Below, piece after piece: positions 26,473 through 34,492 of a stretch of DNA of 64,000 bases. Source of the stretch: Stenotrophomonas bentonitica (GTDB lineage: Bacteria > Pseudomonadota > Gammaproteobacteria > Xanthomonadales > Xanthomonadaceae); assembly GCF_002887735.1 (NCBI RefSeq), contig NZ_PKQP01000006.1:124001-188000 (forward strand). Reading direction: 5' to 3'. The notes under the pieces were generated by a model. It searched no databases, was not told the DNA's origin, and saw only the letters and a program-made list of their open reading frames with translations. Made by a program: the position numbers and the translations under genes. Position 1 is the first letter of the stretch; every line of letters starts with the position of its first letter.

Positions 26473-29232
26473 ATGTTGAACCGCAAGCGCAGCGCGCTGA
26501 GTCTCGCGCTGGCCGTCGCCCTGACGCCGTTGATGGCGTCGGCGCAGACCGCCGAATCCAGTACCACCACCCCACCGACCGGAAATACGGCAACCAACCT
26601 GGACACCGTCCAGGTCACCGGCATCCGCCGTGGCATCGAGAACGCGATCGCGATCAAGCAGGACGCCACCTCGGTGGTCGAAGCGATCTCGGCCGAGGAC
26701 ATCGGCAAATTGCCTGACGTGAGCATCGCCGAATCGCTGGGCCGCCTGCCCGGCCTAGCCGCCCAGCGCGTGGCCGGCCGCGCCCAGGTCATCAGCGTGC
26801 GCGGCCTGTCGCCGGATTTCGCCACCACCCTGCTCAACGGCCGCGAAGTGGTCAGCACCGGTGACAACCGCAGCGTCGAGTTCGACCAGTACCCCTCGGA
26901 ACTGGTCAACGGCGTGACCGTCTACAAGACCCCGGACGCCGCCCTCGTCGGCCAGGGCCTGTCGGGCACCATCGACATGCAGACCGTGCGTCCGTTGAGC
27001 TTCGCTGAGCGCGTGATCGCGATCAGCGGCCGCTACCAGAAGAGCTCGCTGGGCAAGGCCGCCAACGTCGACCCGTACGGCAATCGTTTCAGCGCCAGCT
27101 ACATCGATCAGTTCCTGGACAACACCCTGGGCATCTCGATCGGCTACGCGCACAGCGACATGCCCATCCAGGAAAACCAGGTCGGCCTGTACGAGCCATG
27201 GACCACCGAGCAGACCGACCAGGGCAACCGCCCCGGCCTGGCTCCGGGCACCGTGTTCTCCGATGGCATCAAGGCCCTGCGCCGCACCGGCAACAACGAG
27301 CGCGACGGCGTGATGGCCACCGTGCAGTTCCGTCCGTCGAACGTGTGGACCAGCACGCTGGATGCCTTCCACACCGAAGCCGAGCAGATCGACACTGCCA
27401 ACCAGTTCGAGGTCAACCTCAGCAACTACAACGGCGGCTATACCCCGGGCCTGCTGATCACCAACCCGCAGATCAACGCCGACGGCACCTTCGCCGGTGG
27501 CGTGGCGACCGGCGTGTACCCGCTGGTGCGCGGCATGTACAACAAGCGCAAGGACAAGATCGACGCGTTCGGCTGGAACAACGAGTTCAATTTCGAACGG
27601 GTCAAGGTCGTTGCGGACGTGAACTACTCCAAGGCCACGCGCAATGAGCTGAACCTGGAGAACAACCTGCAGCTCACCCCGATGCCGCAGCTGGATTCGG
27701 TCGGCGTGGTGGTCAAACCGGATGGTTTCTCACAGATCAGCCCGGGCCTGGACTATTCCAACCCGAACGCGCTGTTCCTGACCAACACCATCTACGGCTC
27801 CGGCTACGGCAAGGTGCCGATGGTCGAAGACCGCCTGAAGGGCGCCCGCCTGCAGGCCACCTTCGCGATGCCCGATTCGCTGCCGTGGTTCTCCGATGTG
27901 GACGTGGGCGTGAACTACGCCGACCGCCGCAAGGACAAGACCCAGGCCGAGGGCAACATCCTGCTGGGCGACCAGGGCGATGCCAACATCGCCAGTGACC
28001 TGCAGTACGCGCCGGTCAATCTGGGCTTCGCCGGTATCGGCTACATCCCCGCCTGGAACGTCCCGGCCGCGGTGGACCGCTACATGGTGTTCAACCCGGT
28101 CACCAACCTGGACTACCTGATTCCCAAGGCCTGGACGGTGCAGGAAAAGACCAGCACCGCCTGGATCCGCGCCAACATCAACACCGACCTGGGCGAGGTC
28201 GGCCTGCGCGGCAACATCGGCGTACAGATGGTGCGTACCGACCAGAGCTCGCAGTCCAACTACTTCGACCGCTCACGTCCGGACGGCCAGAACATCCTGC
28301 CGATCGATGACGGCAAGACCTATACCGACTGGCTGCCGAGTTTGAACCTGGCCTTCATGTTCCCGCACCAGCAGACACTGCGCTTCGCCGTGGCCAAGCA
28401 GGTGGCACGCCCGCGCGTGGACCAGATGCGGGCCGGCCTGGAGTTCGGCGTGGACACCGCCACCGGCAAGCCCGGCGGCAGCGGTGGCAACCCGCTGCTG
28501 GATCCGTGGCGCGCCAACGCCATCGACCTCTCGTACGAAAAGTACTTCGGCGAGAAGGCCTACGTGGCCGCCGCGGTGTTCTTCAAGGACCTGAAGTCCT
28601 ACGTCTACACGCAGTCGCGCGATGACTACGACTTCAGTGACCTGCTGGCCAGCTACGTGCCGCCGCCGGGCATGATCGTGCCGGTGCTGCCGACCGGCAC
28701 CTTCTCGGCCCCGCAGAACGGCCAAGGTGGCAAGCTGAAGGGGCTGGAGCTGACCGCCTCCTTCCCGCTGGAGATGCTGACCGAGAGCCTGCGCGGCTTC
28801 GGCGTGCAGGCCAGTGCGACGTTCAACGACAGCGACATCAAGATCCTGGACCCGGAAAGCGCCTCCAGCGTGGGCAGCGATCCGATCAGCCTGCCGGGCC
28901 TGTCCGAGCGCGTGTACAACTTCACCGCGTACTACGAGCGCAGTGGATTCGAGGCACGCGTGAGCCAGCGCCGTCGCTCGGACTTCATCGGCGAGATCGG
29001 CAATTTCAACGGCAACCGCACCCTGCGATACGTGGTCGGCGAGAACGTGACGGATGCGCAGGTCAGCTACACCTTCGCCGACAGCAGCAGCCTGCATGGG
29101 CTGACGCTGCTGCTGCAGGGAAGCAACCTGACCAACGAGCCGTATCGGACCTATGCCGGCACCAAGGATCGCCCGCTGGAGTACGTGGAGTGGGGCCGCA
29201 CCTACATGCTGGGCGTGAACTACAAGTTCTGA
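26473..29232 (+). CDS. TonB-dependent receptor for maltodextrin-type oligosaccharides
   Basis: Outer-membrane receptor of 919 residues. A signal peptide ends near LMASAQT, a TonB-box-like DTVQVTG is at about 43-49, and the plug follows (SVVEAISAEDIGKLPDVSIAE, RVAGRAQVISVRGLSP). The rest is the 22-strand barrel, ending YMLGVNYKF with the C-terminal Phe. The plug motif GKLPD(V/x)(S/N) is the oligosaccharide-type receptor pattern abundant in Xanthomonas and Caulobacter (MalA-like). It shares its operator with the alpha-glucan enzymes, so maltodextrins are the likely ligand. GGAGGGGAAA right before ATG 26473 is a strong ribosome site. A terminator follows 37 bp after the stop. Confidence 0.9.
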   Translation: MLNRKRSALSLALAVALTPLMASAQTAESSTTTPPTGNTATNLDTVQVTGIRRGIENAIAIKQDATSVVEAISAEDIGKLPDVSIAESLGRLPGLAAQRVAGRAQVISVRGLSPDFATTLLNGREVVSTGDNRSVEFDQYPSELVNGVTVYKTPDAALVGQGLSGTIDMQTVRPLSFAERVIAISGRYQKSSLGKAANVDPYGNRFSASYIDQFLDNTLGISIGYAHSDMPIQENQVGLYEPWTTEQTDQGNRPGLAPGTVFSDGIKALRRTGNNERDGVMATVQFRPSNVWTSTLDAFHTEAEQIDTANQFEVNLSNYNGGYTPGLLITNPQINADGTFAGGVATGVYPLVRGMYNKRKDKIDAFGWNNEFNFERVKVVADVNYSKATRNELNLENNLQLTPMPQLDSVGVVVKPDGFSQISPGLDYSNPNALFLTNTIYGSGYGKVPMVEDRLKGARLQATFAMPDSLPWFSDVDVGVNYADRRKDKTQAEGNILLGDQGDANIASDLQYAPVNLGFAGIGYIPAWNVPAAVDRYMVFNPVTNLDYLIPKAWTVQEKTSTAWIRANINTDLGEVGLRGNIGVQMVRTDQSSQSNYFDRSRPDGQNILPIDDGKTYTDWLPSLNLAFMFPHQQTLRFAVAKQVARPRVDQMRAGLEFGVDTATGKPGGSGGNPLLDPWRANAIDLSYEKYFGEKAYVAAAVFFKDLKSYVYTQSRDDYDFSDLLASYVPPPGMIVPVLPTGTFSAPQNGQGGKLKGLELTASFPLEMLTESLRGFGVQASATFNDSDIKILDPESASSVGSDPISLPGLSERVYNFTAYYERSGFEARVSQRRRSDFIGEIGNFNGNRTLRYVVGENVTDAQVSYTFADSSSLHGLTLLLQGSNLTNEPYRTYAGTKDRPLEYVEWGRTYMLGVNYKF

Positions 29233-29269
29233 TTGAGGTGGCGTCAGCGACGTAATGGCAACATCGAAG

Positions 29270-29297
29270 AACCCGCTGCTTGTGCAGCGGGTTTTTT
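29270..29297 (+). terminator. Rho-independent terminator of the TonB-receptor gene
   Basis: AACCCGCTGC, loop TTGT, GCAGCGGGTT, then T-tract. Perfect ten-base stem. Confidence 0.92.
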
Positions 29298-29385
29298 GTT
29301 GGATTTTCTCTGCCCCTGAAGAGCGTCAGCGCCGGCTGTCCTTGGTCTGGTCGGGGGGTGTGTGGCCGATCCGACCATTGCGCAT

Positions 29386-29421
29386 GCTTCAGCTGCTTCA
29401 GCTGCTTCAACTGTTTCAACA
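29386..29421. repeat. 9-bp tandem repeat, four units
   Basis: GCTTCAGCT, GCTTCAGCT, GCTTCAACT, GTTTCAACA: two exact copies then two decaying ones. It lies in the 424-bp gap 29233-29656, which otherwise holds only the two terminators. Confidence 0.75.
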
Positions 29422-29602
29422 CCTGAGACCAGCGCGACAGCTCAAGCCTGTCGATTTACGGTCGACATCAGCATTGCGGTTGCCAGGACGCGCTGGCCCC
29501 GCGTCGCTTTTCCCTTGCGCACCAGCCCATTGTCAAAGGGCGGGCACAAGCGCAGCCCAACGCGCCGTTGCCGTTGCTGTGGCCCAACGCACGAACGCAA
29601 GA

Positions 29603-29635
29603 CAAAAAAAGGGCGAGGCACCCGGCCCCGCCCTC
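29603..29635 (-). terminator. Rho-independent terminator of the GH13 alpha-glucosidase gene
   Basis: Minus strand GGGCGGGGCC... pairs with ...CGAGGC/CGCCC and is followed by seven T. It lies about 22 bp after the stop of the gene ending at 29657. Confidence 0.8.
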
Positions 29636-29656
29636 TCAATACCACCGGAAACCCAC

Positions 29657-31270
29657 TCAGCTGCGTCGCGCGCAATACATCGACTGCGCCGGCAACACCA
29701 GCTCACCACCGACCACCTCGCCGACATCCGGACCCGGCACATGCATCGCCTGCCAATCACCCACCGGCAGCGCAACCCGAGCCGTCCCGGCCGACAGATT
29801 GAACGCCAACAGCAACGTCTCCTCCCCGTGCACCCGCTCGAACATCAACACCGGCTCGGCGCACTCGAGGAAACGAATATCCCCCACCAACAGCGTCGGC
29901 ATCGTCCGCCGCCATGCCAGGAACTGACGGAACGAGTTCAACACCGAATGCGGATCCTGTTCCTGCGTCGCCACCGACGCGGCCTGATGCTCCGCCGGAA
30001 TCGGCAGCCACGGCTCGCCCGTCGTGAAGCCCGCCTTCGGGGCATCCAGCCACGGCATCGGCGTGCGGCAGCCGTCGCGCCCCTTGAAGTTCGGCCAGAA
30101 GGTAATGCCGTACGGGTCCTGCAGCGCCTCGAACGGCACGTCCGCCTCGCCCAACCCCAGTTCCTCGCCCTGGTACAGGCAGATCGAACCGCGCAGCGAA
30201 CACAGCATCGCTACCAGCATCCGCGCCAACCGCGGTTGGGCCGGATGGCCGCCCCAGCGCGTCACTGCGCGCTCCACGTCGTGGTTGGAGATCGCCCAGC
30301 ACGGCCAGCCTTCGGTCATCGTCGCTTCCAGCCGCGACACCGTATCGCGGATGTAACCGGCGCTGAAATCCTTCACCAGCAGCTCGAAGCTGTAGCCCAT
30401 GTGCAGCCGGCCCGGCGCGGTGTACTCGGCCGTGGTGGCCAGCGAATCTTCCGCGGAGATCTCGCCCAGGCTGACCGAGCCGGGATACTCGTCCAGCAGC
30501 ACGCGCAGCCGCTCGATGAACCCGATGTTCTCCGGCTGGGTGTTGTTGTAGTAGTGGTACTGGTAGGCGTACGGGTTGTCCGCGCTGAAGCCACGGCCCA
30601 GACGCTTCTCCAGCGGCTTGGCCGGGTTGTCGCGCAGCTGTGCATCGTGGAAGCAGAAGTTGATCGAATCCAGGCGGAAGCCGTCCACGCCGCGATCCAG
30701 CCAGAACCGCACGTAATCCAGCGTGGCCTGCTGCACCGCCGGGTTGTGGAAGTTCAGGTCGGGCTGGTCGGCCAGGAAGTTGTGCAGGAAGTACTGCTCG
30801 CGGCGCGGCTCCCACTGCCAGGCCACGCCGCCGAAGATCGACATCCAGTTGTTGGGCGGGGTGCCGTCCTCGCGCGGGTCGGCCCATACGTACCAGTCCG
30901 CCTTGGGATTGGTGCGGTCCTGGCGGCTCTCCTGGAACCAGGCATGCTCGATCGAAGTATGGCTGAACACCTGGTCGATCATCACCTTCAGGCCCAGCGC
31001 ATGCGCCTTGGCCAGCAGCTGGTCGAAGTCGGCCAGCGTGCCGAACATCGGATCGACATCGCGGTGGTCGGCGATGTCATAGCCGAAGTCGGCCATCGGC
31101 GATTTGAAGAACGGCGAGACCCAGATCGCGTCGACGCCCAGCGCGGCCACGTAGTCCAGGCGTTCGATGATGCCGGGCAGGTCGCCCACGCCATCGCCAT
31201 TGGCATCCAGGAAACTGCGCGGGTAGATCTGATAGATGACGGCACCGCGCCACCATGGAGACTGCGACAT
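29657..31270 (-). CDS. Cytosolic GH13 alpha-glucosidase / oligo-1,6-glucosidase type
   Basis: GH13 enzyme of 537 residues without signal peptide. N-terminus WWRGAVIYQIYPRSFLDANG and DLPGIIERLDYVAALGVDAIW are typical of alpha-glucosidases; the catalytic set is Asp in DGFRLDSINF, Glu in SLGEISAED and Asp in ISNHDVERAV. QVFSHTS in conserved region I is the short variant of GH13 subfamily 23 enzymes that act on maltose and small maltooligosaccharides. It would hydrolyse sugars imported by the MFS carrier at 20.1 kb. ATG 31268-31270 follows an AGGGGGG ribosome site. The operator at 31363 lies 92 bp upstream. Confidence 0.9.
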   Translation of the reverse strand: MSQSPWWRGAVIYQIYPRSFLDANGDGVGDLPGIIERLDYVAALGVDAIWVSPFFKSPMADFGYDIADHRDVDPMFGTLADFDQLLAKAHALGLKVMIDQVFSHTSIEHAWFQESRQDRTNPKADWYVWADPREDGTPPNNWMSIFGGVAWQWEPRREQYFLHNFLADQPDLNFHNPAVQQATLDYVRFWLDRGVDGFRLDSINFCFHDAQLRDNPAKPLEKRLGRGFSADNPYAYQYHYYNNTQPENIGFIERLRVLLDEYPGSVSLGEISAEDSLATTAEYTAPGRLHMGYSFELLVKDFSAGYIRDTVSRLEATMTEGWPCWAISNHDVERAVTRWGGHPAQPRLARMLVAMLCSLRGSICLYQGEELGLGEADVPFEALQDPYGITFWPNFKGRDGCRTPMPWLDAPKAGFTTGEPWLPIPAEHQAASVATQEQDPHSVLNSFRQFLAWRRTMPTLLVGDIRFLECAEPVLMFERVHGEETLLLAFNLSAGTARVALPVGDWQAMHVPGPDVGEVVGGELVLPAQSMYCARRS

Positions 31271-31362
31271 TGAGGCCCCCCTTCGGGCTTCCACGGCACC
31301 CGCGAGGGGGCCAGAAACGAACCCGACAAGCTTAGCGGGGCGCCTCCAGCGGTGGGGTCGCA

Positions 31363-31376
31363 TGCATACGTATTCA
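31363..31376. promoter_or_regulatory. LacI-type operator TGCATACGTATTCA, copy 3 of the alpha-glucan set
   Basis: Identical to the copy at 23980. It sits in the 316-bp gap between the divergent GH13 glucosidase and ispB, closer to and oriented like the other copies toward the glucosidase. The remainder of the gap is GC-rich and shows only a TATAAT (31554-31559) ahead of ispB. Confidence 0.8.
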
Positions 31377-31586
31377 CGCCAGATGGCGGCGCGGGGCGCA
31401 TTCCCAGCGCCCGGCCGGGCGGCAGCCAACCGGGCACGGCGCATCGGTGGCGGCGCCCAGGATCGGCAGGGCCCGCCCCTCCCCCCCGCGTCTGCCGCGC
31501 ACCTTGGCCGGGCCACAGGCGCGTCTTCGCAGGCGGAATACGACGGCACCGCCTATAATTCCGGCCAAGCCTGAAAGTCAGACCGC

Positions 31587-32585
31587 ATGACCATCACCGA
31601 AGACACCCGCCCCGCGCTGGGCCTGCCCCAGATCCAGTCGCTCGCTGCGCCCGACATGGACGCCGTCGATGCGCTGATTCGTCGCCGACTGTCCTCGGAT
31701 GTCGTGCTGATCAACCAGATCGCCGACCACATCATCTCGGCCGGCGGCAAGCGCCTGCGCCCGATGCTGGTGATGCTGGCTGGCCGCGCGGTCGGCCAGG
31801 CCGGTCCGGAACACCACCAGCTGGCCGCGATCATCGAGTTCATCCATACCTCGACCCTGCTGCACGACGACGTGGTGGACGAATCCAGCCTGCGGCGTGG
31901 CCGCAGCACCGCCAATGCACTGTGGGGCAACGCCCCGAGCGTGCTGGTCGGCGATTTCCTGTACTCGCGCAGCTTCCAGCTGATGGTCGAACTGGACCGC
32001 ATGCCGGTCATGCGGATCCTGGCCGACACCACCAACCGCATCGCCGAGGGGGAGGTGCTGCAGCTGCTGCACGTGCATAACCCGGATACCGACGAGGCCG
32101 CCTACCTGCGTGTGATCGAGCGCAAGACCGCGGTGCTGTTCGCCGCCGGCACCCGTCTGGGCGCGCTGGCCAGTGGTGTCGATGAGGCCACCCAGCAGGC
32201 GCTGTACGACTACGGCATGCACCTGGGCTACGCCTTCCAGATTGCCGACGATGTGCTGGACTACTCGGCCAACGCCGATGAGCTGGGCAAGAACCTGGGC
32301 GACGACCTCGCCGAGGGCAAGGCCACCCTGCCGCTGATCCACGCGATGGCGCATTCGGATGCCACCACCCGCGAGCGCCTGCGCGAGATTGTGCAGAACG
32401 GTGACGCCGAGGCGATGCCGGAAGTGCTGGCGGCCATCCACGCCACCGGCGGCCTGGACTACAGCCGCGCGCGCGCCGAGGAGTATGCCGACGCCGCCGA
32501 GCGTGCGCTCGACGGCCTGGCCGACAACGATGCCGTGGCCGCCCTGCGCGGGCTGGCCCGCTACGCGGTGCAGCGTTCGCATTGA
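31587..32585 (+). CDS. ispB: Octaprenyl diphosphate synthase
   Basis: Trans-polyprenyl diphosphate synthase of 332 residues, the usual size of IspB. The two aspartate-rich motifs are LLHDDVVDES and QIADDVLDYSAN, with GGKRLRPMLV before the first. It adds isopentenyl units to farnesyl diphosphate to make the C40 side chain of ubiquinone-8. A -10-like TATAAT (31554-31559) is 27 bp upstream of the ATG, without a clear -35. Its 3' side carries a SMAG pair. It stands apart from the sugar genes and is a normal housekeeping gene. Confidence 0.93.
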   Translation: MTITEDTRPALGLPQIQSLAAPDMDAVDALIRRRLSSDVVLINQIADHIISAGGKRLRPMLVMLAGRAVGQAGPEHHQLAAIIEFIHTSTLLHDDVVDESSLRRGRSTANALWGNAPSVLVGDFLYSRSFQLMVELDRMPVMRILADTTNRIAEGEVLQLLHVHNPDTDEAAYLRVIERKTAVLFAAGTRLGALASGVDEATQQALYDYGMHLGYAFQIADDVLDYSANADELGKNLGDDLAEGKATLPLIHAMAHSDATTRERLREIVQNGDAEAMPEVLAAIHATGGLDYSRARAEEYADAAERALDGLADNDAVAALRGLARYAVQRSH

Positions 32586-32622
32586 GGGAGGGCGTTCCGC
32601 CCGACGGTTGTAACCCTCAGAG

Positions 32623-32645
32623 GTAGAGCCGACCGTTGGTCGGCT
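32623..32645 (+). repeat. SMAG repeat, left half of an inverted pair
   Basis: GTAGAGCCGACCGTTGGTCG followed by GCT. The inverted partner lies at 32701-32723, 55 bp away. Confidence 0.85.
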
Positions 32646-32700
32646 TCTCGTCCTCCCGGCGCCGCGATCCCCGATGAACGCACCACGCCATGCGCGTTGC

Positions 32701-32723
32701 AGCCGACCAACGGTCGGCTCTAC
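32701..32723 (-). repeat. SMAG repeat, right half; its GTAG head supplies a stop codon
   Basis: Inverse of the unit at 32623-32645. The TAG of the GTAG head (minus strand, 32720-32722) is the stop codon of the dienelactone hydrolase gene. Confidence 0.85.
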
Positions 32724-33520
32724 CGGGCTCTGGTCTCGAACCGCTCCTCGAAGAATTCATCCAGCGCCTTCCAGGCACGCTTGGCCGCCCGTTCGTTGTA
32801 CAGGCAGCCTGGCGGGCTGTTGGCATCGGACTCGGCGAAGCAGTGCACCGCGCCGCTGTAGTTGGTGAACTCCCAGTCCACCTTGGCCGCGTTCATTTCC
32901 TGCTCGAAGCTGGCGATGTCCGCTTTGCTCACGCCCTTGTCGTCGGCGCCATTGAGCACCAGCACGGAGGGATGCGTCCCGCCGGCCTTGGCCGGGAGCG
33001 GTGAGCCCAGGCCACCGTGCAGGCTGACCACGCCAGCCAGCGGTGCGCCGGCGCGCGCCATCTCCAGCACCGTAGTCCCGCCGAAGCAGAACCCTACCGC
33101 GCCGATCCGGCTGGCATCCAGCGGCGCCTTCCCGGCCTGGGCCTTGAGCACCTCGATCGCCTTGAGCGCACGGGCGCGCAGCACGGGGCGGTCGTTGCGC
33201 AGCTTGGTCGCCACCGGACCGGCCTCGGCGTCGGTCTTCGGTCGCACGCCCTTGCCGTACACATCGGCGACCAGCACCACGTAGTCATCGCCGGCGAGCT
33301 GCTTGGCCTTGGCGATGGCCGAGTCGTTCACGCCCTTCCAGTTCGGCACCATCACCAGACCGGGGCGCTTGTCATTGTCACTGTCGTCGTAGACCAGCAC
33401 CCCACTGAACGTGGTGCCGTCCTGGGTCCACTCCACCGGCTTGGCCTGCATCGCCGCCAGCGCGGGCAACGCCGTCATGCCCAACAGCACCGCCGCACCC
33501 CACCGCCATTGCCTGTTCAT
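32720..33520 (-). CDS. Dienelactone hydrolase family protein, exported
   Basis: Alpha/beta hydrolase of 266 residues with a signal peptide (MNRQWRWGAAVLLGMTALPALA). The catalytic triad of the family is visible: Cys in VGFCFGGTTV, Asp in LNGADDKGVS and His in YSGAVHCF. VMVPNWKGVN and ADVYGKGVRP are further family marks. Dienelactone hydrolases open lactone rings, but exported members of unknown substrate are common in this order. ATG 33518-33520 starts the signal peptide. The stop codon lies within a SMAG repeat. No aromatic-degradation genes are nearby, so the role is open. Confidence 0.88.
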   Translation of the reverse strand: MNRQWRWGAAVLLGMTALPALAAMQAKPVEWTQDGTTFSGVLVYDDSDNDKRPGLVMVPNWKGVNDSAIAKAKQLAGDDYVVLVADVYGKGVRPKTDAEAGPVATKLRNDRPVLRARALKAIEVLKAQAGKAPLDASRIGAVGFCFGGTTVLEMARAGAPLAGVVSLHGGLGSPLPAKAGGTHPSVLVLNGADDKGVSKADIASFEQEMNAAKVDWEFTNYSGAVHCFAESDANSPPGCLYNERAAKRAWKALDEFFEERFETRAR

Positions 33521-33659
33521 GCGTCTGCTCCCGACAGAAAGAGCCCCGAGTGTATGACGGCCGGTTGACGGCACCGTGTAGAAGCGCCTGGGCACCTCCC
33601 CCCCGTGATCCGGCAGGCCGGCCACGCCCGACCTCATCTGGATTGATCACCGCCGTCCC

Positions 33660-33692
33660 AGTTATTGGATTAACTCCCTCCGTCCCTGTTAT
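33660..33692 (+). promoter_or_regulatory. Candidate promoter of the SMI1/KNR4 gene
   Basis: TTGGAT (33665-33670), 16 bases, TGTTAT (33687-33692). The -35 lies inside a small inverted repeat AGTTA-TTGGAT-TAACT (33660-33675) that could be an operator. Confidence 0.4.
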
Positions 33693-33726
33693 GGCAGGCT
33701 GGCCGGCCCCGTGTACGGAATACCCC

Positions 33727-34323
33727 ATGAGCCTTGTCGACCGCTTCCTCTCCGGCCTGGTGCCGCGCCTGCCCGACGACGATGCGAGGATGTGGGCCTG
33801 GGTCGAGGGCGCCAGCACGGCCGATCTGCAGCGCCTGCGCGAGCGCTGGCCACAGGTACCCGAGAGCCTGCTCGCCTTGTTAGCGCGGGTCGACGGCACG
33901 CATTTCCGCGCCTACCCGGGCGGCGAGGTGGTGGTGCTGATGCTGGGCTCGGACGTCGAAGAGGGGCATTACCCCTACTACCTGCGTTCGGTGGACCAGG
34001 TCTTCGAGGACAGCGCGCAGTGGGATGACAGCATCCGCTCGATCTACGAGGAATGGCTGGAGGAAGACCCGGAGATTCTCGGCGACGGCATCGATGCCGA
34101 CCTGCCGATGGGCAAGCGCCTGTGCTTCTCGCACTGCATGAACAACGGCGGCAGCTCGATGCTGTACCTGGATTTCGATCCCGCGCCGGGCGGCACGGTC
34201 GGCCAGGTGGTGCGCTACCTGCACGACCCGGACAGCTACCGGGTGATCGCGCCGAGCTTCGATGCATACCTGCAGCAGCTCATCGAAAACGACTACGCCT
34301 TCATCGATGAAGAAGAGGTCTGA
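33727..34323 (+). CDS. SMI1/KNR4 (SUKH)-family protein
   Basis: Acidic protein of 198 residues resembling the SMI1/KNR4 fold: LQRLRERWPQVPESLLALLARVDG, GEVVVLMLGSDVEEGHYPYYL, and the C-terminal VIAPSFDAYLQQLIENDYAF. SUKH proteins serve as immunity proteins to secreted toxins or as solitary proteins of unknown function. No toxin, nuclease or secretion gene lies beside it, so an immunity role is not supported here; it may be an orphan. ATG 33727 is chosen over the longer frame because a promoter-like element overlaps the upstream part. A SMAG cluster follows. Confidence 0.75.
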   Translation: MSLVDRFLSGLVPRLPDDDARMWAWVEGASTADLQRLRERWPQVPESLLALLARVDGTHFRAYPGGEVVVLMLGSDVEEGHYPYYLRSVDQVFEDSAQWDDSIRSIYEEWLEEDPEILGDGIDADLPMGKRLCFSHCMNNGGSSMLYLDFDPAPGGTVGQVVRYLHDPDSYRVIAPSFDAYLQQLIENDYAFIDEEEV

Positions 34324-34377
34324 CGCGTAGATCACCGACGTGCCCCGCGCGGATGAACGATGCCGCACATCCCAGGG

Positions 34378-34483
34378 GCAGAGCCACGCCATGCGTGGCT
34401 GCGCCATCCACACCACGGTAGAGCCACGCCATGCGTGGCTGCGCGATCCACACCAACGGCAGCCACGCATGGCGTGGCTCTAC
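34378..34483. repeat. Cluster of three SMAG repeats
   Basis: Two direct units (34378-34402 with a GCAG head, 34418-34442 with GTAG) share the core AGAGCCACGCCATGCGTGGC and about 15 bp of flank, so they form a 40-bp tandem. A third, inverted unit is at 34459-34483. They occupy the gap between the SMI1/KNR4 gene and murD2. Confidence 0.85.
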
Positions 34484-34492
34484 AGCGACCTA

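Noticed and set aside
29063..29422. Minus-strand frame beginning MLKQLKQLKQLKH, a coiled-coil-like repeat
   Set aside because: It is the translation of the 9-bp tandem repeat and overlaps the end of the TonB-receptor gene and its terminator; no ribosome site.
33727..34323. SMI1/KNR4 gene as evidence of a toxin-immunity system
   Set aside because: No polymorphic toxin, nuclease domain or secretion gene lies within several kb on either side.
34378..34483. CRISPR-like spaced repeats
   Set aside because: Only three units in mixed orientation with 15-bp gaps; each is a GTAG-type palindrome found elsewhere in the window, and no cas genes are near.
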